Of a DNA stretch of 11,475 nucleotides, positions 6,803 through 11,475 are shown piece after piece. The DNA is from Acidobacteriota bacterium (GTDB lineage Bacteria > Acidobacteriota > Terriglobia > Terriglobales > Acidobacteriaceae): positions 742-12,216 of the forward strand of contig JAJYSL010000117.1 of NCBI GenBank assembly GCA_021793595.1, written 5' to 3'. The notes below the pieces were generated by a model. It worked only from the letters and a program-made list of their open reading frames with translations. It made no database searches and was not told where the DNA came from. Each line of letters opens with the position of its first letter. The stretch's first letter is position 1. The position numbers and the translations under genes are program-made.

Positions 6803-6952
6803 ATGCTTTGGGCAATTTTTGTGGCGATTTTGATTTTATGGATGCTCGGCTTCAGCTTCCATATCGCAGGTAGTCTGATTCACATTCTGCTGCTGATAGC
6901 ACTGATCATTCTGGTCATCAACCTGTTCAGTGGACGCCGTAGCTCTCTGTGA
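6803..6952 (+). CDS. lmo0937/DUF5670-family small membrane protein
   Basis: A 49-aa peptide made almost entirely of two hydrophobic segments: MLWAIFVAILILWMLGFSFH (1-20) and IHILLLIALIILVINLF (26-42), ending in the basic tail SGRRSSL. This pattern (an initial MLW, a glycine/histidine mid-section, an IHILL second helix, then the INLFSGRR end) matches the lmo0937-type family of about 50 residues found widely in bacteria, often near stress genes. Its function is unknown. ATG 6803 has an excellent ribosome-binding site, GAAGGAGA (6791-6798), with about 5 nt spacing. The same frame is open upstream to 6731, but the extra residues are not hydrophobic or family-like. The gene is monocistronic or the last of the plus-strand set, and it converges on the isomerase gene. 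Confidence 0.85.
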   Translation: MLWAIFVAILILWMLGFSFHIAGSLIHILLLIALIILVINLFSGRRSSL

Positions 6953-7087
6953 AGTTTTCCATGCGTGCGGTCGCGTCAGAGTTGCAGGAGAGGACTTCGC
7001 GGAGCGTGAAGACTCAAACCGGTGTGGTCGAGGAACGAATGCGAAAGAACCGCTGAAAACAACTTCATTTCTGTGCATTATGCAGGC

Positions 7088-8080
7088 TCAGATCATTTCC
7101 AGTCCCCAGAGGTCGTGGAGGTGGAGGATGCCTTCGACATGTCGATCGGCGTCGGTGATGACCAGGAAGGTGATGCGGCGTTGTTCGAGGAGAGCCAGTG
7201 CGCGCGCGGCGAATTCGTCGGCGGAAAGAGTCACGGGCGAAGCATTCATCGCGTCACGCGCGGTGTGCTGCAGAGCGTCGCCGCGGTAGTTTTCCAGCAG
7301 GCGGCGCAGGTCGCCGTCGCTGAGGATGCCAAGAAGCTGACCGTTTTGCTGGACGGTGGTCATGCCGAGTTTTTTGCGGCTCATCTCGTAGATCACGTCG
7401 ATCATGGCGGCCTCAGGCGAGACGACGGGGATGGCCTCGCCAGTGTGCATGAGGTCGCGGACGCGGGCCAGTTGACGTCCGAGTTTTCCGCCAGGATGAA
7501 GTTCTGCGAAGTCCTCTGCACGAAAGCCTTTGCGCAAGCTTACGGCGATGGCGAGCGCGTCGCCTAGAGCAAGCATGGTGGTGGTGGAAGCAGTTGGCGC
7601 GAGGTTGAGCGCACAGGCTTCGCGCTGGACGGAGCAGTCGAGCGCGACTTCGCTGGCGGTGGCAAGCGTGGAGGCGAGGTTGCTGGTGAAGCTGATGAGG
7701 GCATCGCCTTTACGCTTGAGAATAGGCAGCAGGCGGAGAACTTCTTCCGTTTCTCCACTTGCGGAGAGCGCGAGGACAAGGTCGCCGGGCAGCAATGCGC
7801 CGAGGTCGCCGTGAATGGCTTCTGCAGGGTGGAGAAAATGCGCGGGTGAGCCAGTGGAACTGAGTGTGGCAGCAATTTTTCTGGCAATGATGCCGCTTTT
7901 GCCCATGCCTGTGAGCAGGATGCGCCCGCGCCCGGTTGTGCAGGCGGCGACGAGATCGACAGCGCGCGTGAAGGCTGGCTGCATCGGGCCGTCGAGACGC
8001 GCAGCTAACGCAGTGAGCGCGGCGGCTTCGATGCGGACGAGCGCGGCGGGTGTGAGCGGATCGGGCGATGCGTTGGCCAT
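7088..8080 (-). CDS. kdsD: KpsF/GutQ-type D-arabinose-5-phosphate isomerase (SIS + 2 CBS)
   Basis: A 330-aa cytoplasmic sugar-phosphate isomerase that converts ribulose 5-phosphate to arabinose 5-phosphate, the first step toward Kdo of lipopolysaccharide. The SIS domain (about 35-185) carries LLTGMGKSG (55-63), HPAEAIHGDLG (84-94), LSASGETEEV (105-114) and the APTASTTTMLALGDALA (161-177) active-site stretch, followed by LHPGGKLGR (194-202). Two CBS domains follow (about 208-262 and 275-330), including GILSDGDLRR (251-260). The length matches characterised KdsD/KpsF. ATG 8080 is taken as start: the family begins here and AGAGG lies 3 nt upstream, a short spacing. The frame stays open to 8671 but is antisense to the thioredoxin gene and reads as S/P-rich nonsense. 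No kdsA, kdsB or kdsC is next to it. It shares a 109-bp divergent spacer with the thioredoxin gene. Confidence 0.93.
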   Translation of the reverse strand: MANASPDPLTPAALVRIEAAALTALAARLDGPMQPAFTRAVDLVAACTTGRGRILLTGMGKSGIIARKIAATLSSTGSPAHFLHPAEAIHGDLGALLPGDLVLALSASGETEEVLRLLPILKRKGDALISFTSNLASTLATASEVALDCSVQREACALNLAPTASTTTMLALGDALAIAVSLRKGFRAEDFAELHPGGKLGRQLARVRDLMHTGEAIPVVSPEAAMIDVIYEMSRKKLGMTTVQQNGQLLGILSDGDLRRLLENYRGDALQHTARDAMNASPVTLSADEFAARALALLEQRRITFLVITDADRHVEGILHLHDLWGLEMI

Positions 8081-8189
8081 GCGCCTCTGATGGTAGCAGT
8101 TGGATGGGAGGGTATGGAACGCGCTTGCGGAACAAAGGAACGAGGACGGGGATCGAGCGACCGAGCTAGAATCAAGGCAGCGAGGACGT
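8081..8189. promoter_or_regulatory. Divergent spacer between kdsD and the thioredoxin gene
   Basis: 109 bases must hold promoters for both directions. On the plus strand TAGAAT (8167-8172) matches 5/6 of a -10 box, but no -35 is seen at normal spacing and it lies only 17 nt before the ATG. The repeated GGAAC (8115-8119 and 8128-8132) has no assigned role. Neither promoter can be fixed from the sequence alone. Confidence 0.3.
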
Positions 8190-8846
8190 ATGCGAGACAA
8201 GAATTTTATGGTGGCTGGGCTGGCCATGGTGGTGTTTGTGATGTTGGCCGCAGCAGGATGGGCGAATTGGATGAATCGCAGGCACATAGCGGAGATGCAG
8301 TCGCAGCGGGCGATGGAGCCGATGGCGATGGGCAATATGGCTGGCATGGGCGCAGGTGGGGATGGCGCCGGTGAGATGACCTCTCCAATGGTGGGCAAGA
8401 TGGCGGCAAATTTCACACTGACCGACGTGAACGGCAAGAAGGTTTCTCTATCGGATTTCAAAGGCAAGGCGGTGCAGCTCAACTTCTGGGCGACGTGGTG
8501 CGCGCCATGCAAGATTGAGACGCCGTGGCTGGTAGAGCTGGAAAAGCAATATAAGGCAAAGGGATTCGAGATTCTGGGCGTTTCCTTTGACGACCTGGAT
8601 ATGGACGACGCGGCGAAGCTGAAGTCGGAAACAGCCGACATTGCAAAGAGTGCAAACCAGCTTGGGATCAATTATCCAGTGCTGCTGGACGGTGACGCGA
8701 TCAGCAAGCAGTATGGCGACCCAGAGGTGTTTCCGACCTCGTTCTTTGTAAATCGACAGGGGAAAATTGTGGCAGCGACGATTGGGCTGACTTCGAAGGA
8801 CGATCTGGAAAACGACATCAAAAAGGCGCTGGGGACGGGCGAGTGA
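8190..8846 (+). CDS. Membrane-anchored TlpA/ResA-like thiol-disulfide oxidoreductase
   Basis: A 218-aa protein with an N-terminal membrane segment (MVAGLAMVVFVMLAAAGWAN, 7-26) and a periplasmic thioredoxin fold. The AhpC/TSA-TlpA domain covers about 69-215: MAANFTLTDVNGKKVSLSDF (71-90), LNFWATWCAPC (97-107) with the CxxC at 104-107, ILGVSFDDLD (128-137), and the cis-proline motif VFPTSFFVNRQGK (180-192). Between anchor and domain lies a Met/Gly-rich linker (36-67) with many methionines, unusual for the family. ATG 8190 is preferred over the upstream frame start at 8100 because it gives a clean positively charged lead and anchor; GAGGA (8182-8186) is close upstream. It probably reduces periplasmic or cytochrome c-type disulfides. 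It is followed 43 nt later by a DsbD-alpha-like gene, the likely redox partner. Confidence 0.9.
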   Translation: MRDKNFMVAGLAMVVFVMLAAAGWANWMNRRHIAEMQSQRAMEPMAMGNMAGMGAGGDGAGEMTSPMVGKMAANFTLTDVNGKKVSLSDFKGKAVQLNFWATWCAPCKIETPWLVELEKQYKAKGFEILGVSFDDLDMDDAAKLKSETADIAKSANQLGINYPVLLDGDAISKQYGDPEVFPTSFFVNRQGKIVAATIGLTSKDDLENDIKKALGTGE

Positions 8847-8877
8847 GAGAGGCGGCAGAGGTGGCGGGAATTGCACA

Positions 8878-8884
8878 GGGAGGG
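8878..8884 (+). promoter_or_regulatory. Ribosome-binding site supporting the GTG start at 8890
   Basis: GGGAGGG ends 5 nt before GTG 8890. It favours GTG over the in-frame ATG at 8923, which has no comparable site. Confidence 0.55.
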
Positions 8885-8889
8885 ACGGA

Positions 8890-9450
8890 GTGATTCGATG
8901 GCTGAGTGTGAAGTGGTTGGGCATGAACTCGTTGAGCTTGAAGCTGATGAGTGTGGCGCTGGCACTGGCGACGCTGGCCGGGCAGCAGAATCCATTTGCA
9001 AACCTGTGGAATGATGCCGGGAAAAAGAGCGGCGCAAAGCCGACAGACGCGGTGCGGTACATGTATCCGGAGCAGGTGACGGTAACTGCGGGTAAGGCGA
9101 CGCCGGTCGAAATGCATTTTGAGGTGAAGGCCGGACTGCACATCAATTCGCATGTGCCAAAGACCAAGGATATGATTCCGACGACGATCGCGTTTCCCGC
9201 CGATGGCAGCGTGAAGCTGGATGAGGTGGAGTTTCCTGCGGGGAAGGATTTTTTGCTGCCTGTAGCGGGCGCGCCCGGCGGCGGGGATCACCTGAGCGTA
9301 TATACGGGTGAGTTTACCGTGCGCGGGATGATGACGGCGACGCGTGGAGAGCATCTGGTGCAGGCGAAGCTGCGCTACCAGGCCTGCGACAACCGTGCGT
9401 GTATGCCACCGCATACGATCCCCGTGGTGATGGACGTGACCGCGCGTTGA
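8890..9450 (+). CDS. Secreted stand-alone DsbD-alpha-like (thiol-disulfide interchange N-terminal) domain protein
   Basis: A 186-aa exported protein. Residues 1-31 form a signal peptide (basic lead, hydrophobic LKLMSVALALATLAG). The remainder is an immunoglobulin-like beta domain of the DsbD N-terminal type: VTVTAGKATPVEMHFEVKAG (63-82), LHINSH (83-88), a strand-rich middle, and the hallmark LRYQACDNRACMPP (161-174), whose two cysteines (C166, C171) match the redox-active pair of DsbD-alpha. The membrane-spanning beta and C-terminal gamma parts of full DsbD are absent; the frame ends naturally 12 residues after that motif. GTG 8890 is the likely start. It probably passes electrons to periplasmic clients, with the TlpA-like protein 43 nt upstream as natural partner; how it is itself reduced is not evident. 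It ends 14 nt before the GH32 gene, so all three are probably one transcript. Confidence 0.87.
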   Translation: MIRWLSVKWLGMNSLSLKLMSVALALATLAGQQNPFANLWNDAGKKSGAKPTDAVRYMYPEQVTVTAGKATPVEMHFEVKAGLHINSHVPKTKDMIPTTIAFPADGSVKLDEVEFPAGKDFLLPVAGAPGGGDHLSVYTGEFTVRGMMTATRGEHLVQAKLRYQACDNRACMPPHTIPVVMDVTAR

Positions 9451-9464
9451 GCAGGATTGCAGCG

Positions 9465-11039
9465 ATGTTGGGGATGAATCGCAGAAGGTTTGTGCAGGGT
9501 TTAGCGGGAACGGCTGCTGCGGCATCTTTTCCGAGACATCTTGACGCAATGCATGCGGCGGCTGTGCGGGATGCGCTGGCGGCAAGGCTGGCGCATGATC
9601 CGCTGCGTCCGCAGTATCATCTGCTGCCTGTGGCTAACTGGATGAACGATCCGAACGGGCCGGTTTACTGGCGCGGCGAGTATCACATGTTTTACCAGTA
9701 CAACCCGGATGGCGCGTACTGGGGCGATATGCACTGGGGGCATGCGGTGAGCGCGGACATGGTGCGCTGGCGGCAGTTGCCGGTGGCGCTGGCACCGACG
9801 TCGGGCGGGCCGGATAGCGCGGGCGTCTTCAGCGGAACGGCGGCTGTGGTGGATGGGCACGTGCAGATGATGTACACCGGCGTGCGTTCTGTGCCGGAGG
9901 CTGAGGCGACGATCAAAAACGGAGCGCAAAGCCTGCTGGAGACACAGTGCCTGGCCATCAGCGAAGACCAGAGCCTGCGACGCTGGCGCAAGCTGACCGA
10001 GCCGGTGATAGCCACTCCGCCGGCGGGAATGCAGGTGAACGGGTTTCGCGACCCTTCACCGTGGCGGCAAGGGGAGTGGTGGTATCTCACGCTTGCCATG
10101 GGCACACGGGAGCGTGAAGGCGGGGTGCTGCTGTATCGGTCGCGCGATTTGCGGCAGTGGGAGTTCCTGCACATTCTGGCGGAGCGCAAGGGCAGCATCG
10201 CGGTTCCGCTGGAGAAGTCGGATGCAAATGAGGTCTGGGAGTGCCCGGAGTTTTTTGCGTTGGGTGAGGGAAGTGCGCGACGGCACGTGCTGATCTACTC
10301 CACGAACGGCAAGGCATATTGGCTGAGCGGGCGACTGGATGAGGCGGCGATGCGTTTTGCGCCAGAGCAGTCAGGCGTGCTCGATTATGGGTCGTATTAT
10401 GCGCCCAAGACGCAAGTGGATGCGACAGGCAGGCGGATACTGTGGGGATGGATTCCGGAGACTCGTCCCCTGGCTGCATACAAGGCTGCGGGATGGGCTG
10501 GACTGATGTCGCTGCCGCGCGTGCTGAGGTTGGGCGAGGATGGTCGACTGCGGATGCAGGTAGCCGATGCGGCGGAGACGCTGCGCGGAGCCGAGCAGCG
10601 CGCAGAGCCGGTAGCCGACGGGCCAACACTGCGCGAACGGCTGGCAAAGCTACGAATCGAGGGCTATTGCGGCGAGATGCGATGCATGGCTGCGCGCGGG
10701 AGCGCGGGTTGGGAGTTGGCGCTGACGGGTGAAGCAAAGAGGCCGTGGCTACGGATTGCGTTTTTACCGGAGAAGCCGCTTGAGGTGACGGTGAACGGAA
10801 CTCGCGTTGCGCTGCACGGAAGCAGTGCGGAGCCACTGGAGATGCGCGTGTGGGTGGATGGCTCGGCGATGGAAGTTGTGCTGAACGGCGAGGCTGCATG
10901 TACGGTGCGGTTTTATCCGGAGGGAACAAGCGCTGAGCTTCTGAGTCCGCAGTGGACGGGTGAGGCTGGTGCGCTGCATGGACTCAGCGTGTGGGCGATG
11001 CAGTCGATTTCACGCGACCGGCTGACGACCTTTGCATGA
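9465..11039 (+). CDS. Tat-exported GH32 beta-fructofuranosidase/levanase-type hydrolase
   Basis: A 524-aa enzyme that should hydrolyse beta-fructosides such as sucrose, levan or inulin. The N-terminus MNRRRFVQGLAGTAAAASF is a twin-arginine signal peptide, so it is exported folded. The five-bladed propeller carries the three GH32 catalytic motifs: NWMNDPNG (58-65; D62 nucleophile), FRDP (194-197; D196) and WECPEFF (258-264; E259 acid/base). Further family marks are MFYQYNPDG (75-83), HWGHAVSADMVRW (90-102) and YYAPKTQVDATGRRILWGW (311-329). The C-terminal beta-sandwich includes RVWVDGSAMEVVLNG (461-475). The length is normal. ATG 9465 is preferred (AGGA about 9 nt upstream); ATG 9474 is possible and gives a more usual Tat lead. 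It begins 14 nt after the DsbD-alpha-like gene, although its substrate has no obvious link to thiol redox. Substrate preference and exo/endo mode are not readable. Confidence 0.94.
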   Translation: MLGMNRRRFVQGLAGTAAAASFPRHLDAMHAAAVRDALAARLAHDPLRPQYHLLPVANWMNDPNGPVYWRGEYHMFYQYNPDGAYWGDMHWGHAVSADMVRWRQLPVALAPTSGGPDSAGVFSGTAAVVDGHVQMMYTGVRSVPEAEATIKNGAQSLLETQCLAISEDQSLRRWRKLTEPVIATPPAGMQVNGFRDPSPWRQGEWWYLTLAMGTREREGGVLLYRSRDLRQWEFLHILAERKGSIAVPLEKSDANEVWECPEFFALGEGSARRHVLIYSTNGKAYWLSGRLDEAAMRFAPEQSGVLDYGSYYAPKTQVDATGRRILWGWIPETRPLAAYKAAGWAGLMSLPRVLRLGEDGRLRMQVADAAETLRGAEQRAEPVADGPTLRERLAKLRIEGYCGEMRCMAARGSAGWELALTGEAKRPWLRIAFLPEKPLEVTVNGTRVALHGSSAEPLEMRVWVDGSAMEVVLNGEAACTVRFYPEGTSAELLSPQWTGEAGALHGLSVWAMQSISRDRLTTFA

Positions 11040-11126
11040 CCGTAACGCTGAGGCGCGAGTTCTGGTAGTGGAGGAAAGCGCCCGAGTAAATCGATCCATG
11101 TTGAATCCAGAGATTTCTGCGACAGC

Positions 11127-11155
11127 TTGACAGAGAGAATCCTGGCCGGTAGATT
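11127..11155 (+). promoter_or_regulatory. Sigma-70-type promoter of the GH3 gene
   Basis: A perfect TTGACA (11127-11132) and TAGATT (11150-11155, 4/6 of TATAAT) are separated by 17 nt, the optimal spacing. Transcription would start near 11162, giving a leader of about 75 nt before ATG 11236. The GH3 gene is therefore probably transcribed independently of GH32, which ends about 90 nt upstream of the -35 box. Confidence 0.55.
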
Positions 11156-11235
11156 GAGTTCGCGGAAAAAAGGGCCGGGATTGTTGCGGGAAACCCCGGA
11201 CAGGGAACGGACCGTGCCGCAGGGGAGAGTTTGCG

Positions 11236-11475
11236 ATGAGCCAGTTGAGTTGGCGTGGAGTGGTGCTGGGCTGCGTGAGCGTGTTGGCGCTGATGGCGGG
11301 AAATGGAGCAAAGGCGCAGGAACCTGCCTATATGAATCCGCATCTGTCGCCGGAACAGCGGGCGGCTGATCTGGTGCAGCGGATGACGCTGGAGGAGAAG
11401 GCCAGCCAGTTGGTGAACCAGGCTCGGGCGATACCGCGGTTGCATGTGCCTTCGTACGACTGGTGGAGCGAGAGA
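11236..11475 (+). CDS. GH3 family glycoside hydrolase, N-terminal part (runs off window)
   Basis: The first 80 residues of a secreted GH3 enzyme (beta-glucosidase or beta-xylosidase type). Residues 1-28 form a Sec signal peptide (basic R7, hydrophobic VVLGCVSVLALMAG, cleavage near AKAQ). After it come the typical GH3 opening PHLSPEQRAADLVQRMTLEE (35-54), then KASQLVNQARAIPRLHVPSY, and DWWSE, which in the family reads (N/D)WW(N/S)E and leads into the active-site domain. ATG 11236 is supported by AGGGGAG (11221-11227), 8 nt upstream. The (beta/alpha)8 domain, catalytic Asp and C-terminal domain lie beyond the window, so substrate and completeness cannot be judged. The candidate promoter at 11127-11155 belongs to it. 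Confidence 0.9.
   Translation, partial: MSQLSWRGVVLGCVSVLALMAGNGAKAQEPAYMNPHLSPEQRAADLVQRMTLEEKASQLVNQARAIPRLHVPSYDWWSER

Noticed and set aside
6586..6873. 95-codon frame overlapping the small membrane gene
   Set aside because: Arginine-rich, no ribosome-binding site, and in a different frame from the strongly supported DUF5670 gene.
7022..7567. 181-codon plus-strand frame opposite kdsD
   Set aside because: Antisense shadow of a well-recognised SIS-CBS protein; no ribosome-binding site or domain.
8081..8671. N-terminal extension of the kdsD frame to 8671
   Set aside because: The extra 197 residues are antisense to the thioredoxin gene and unlike any KdsD lead; the family length fits a start at 8080.
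8448..9585. Long minus-strand frames (8448-9167, 8818-9585) opposite the redox genes
   Set aside because: They lie antisense to genes with clear motifs (WCAPC, DsbD-alpha cysteines), and their translations are low-complexity and cysteine/histidine/arginine-rich.
10087..10929. Long 280-codon open frame antisense to GH32
   Set aside because: S/P/R/H-rich translation without domains; a shadow of the GC-rich GH32 gene, whose catalytic motifs are clear on the other strand.
1..11475. CRISPR array, insertion sequence, tRNA/rRNA or phage attachment site
   Set aside because: No regularly spaced repeats, transposase or integrase motifs, tRNA-like cloverleaf or rRNA-like sequence was seen when reading the window.

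Overview
The window reads as a chromosomal stretch from a free-living, Gram-negative-type bacterium, most likely a soil member of the Acidobacteriota (Terriglobia/Acidobacteriaceae). This is inferred from protein style only: the Crp/Fnr regulator type, the Ysc84/SYLF protein, the lmo0937-type mini-membrane protein, the orphan DsbD-alpha protein and the dense set of secreted or cytoplasmic glycosidases. There is no rRNA, tRNA, CRISPR array, transposase or phage gene.

Layout. (1) 184-3607, plus strand: a translationally overlapped pair, an 806-aa fusion of a GT4 glycosyltransferase with a C-terminal helical toroid-like domain, followed by a GH130 beta-mannoside phosphorylase/hydrolase. (2) 3608-3919: no assured gene; a protein-like open frame and a hairpin lie between convergent genes. 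(3) 3920-4597, minus strand: a Crp/Fnr-family regulator with its own candidate promoter. (4) 5108-6952, plus strand: three small envelope-type proteins separated by hairpin-bearing gaps: secreted SYLF (Ysc84), a membrane-anchored 142-aa protein of unknown function, and a 49-aa lmo0937/DUF5670 membrane peptide. (5) 7088-8080, minus strand: KdsD/KpsF-type arabinose-5-phosphate isomerase (SIS + two CBS). (6) 8190-11039, plus strand: a tight gene run of membrane-anchored TlpA-like thioredoxin, secreted stand-alone DsbD-alpha-like domain, and Tat-signal GH32 fructan/sucrose hydrolase. (7) From 11236 to the window edge: the N-terminus of a secreted GH3 glycosidase, preceded by a good sigma-70-like promoter.

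Functionally the window joins carbohydrate turnover (mannoside synthesis/phosphorolysis, fructan hydrolysis, GH3 hydrolysis) with envelope biology (Kdo precursor, SYLF, small membrane proteins) and periplasmic thiol redox. The most interesting points are the GT4-toroid/GH130 pair, the split DsbD-like redox pair placed directly in front of a Tat-exported glycosidase, and the unexplained 142-aa membrane protein. Base composition also changes: the part after about 7.0 kb is visibly more G+C-rich and G-skewed on the plus strand than the first 7 kb. No mobile-element boundary is visible. All functional statements rest on reading the translations by eye; no database search was run.
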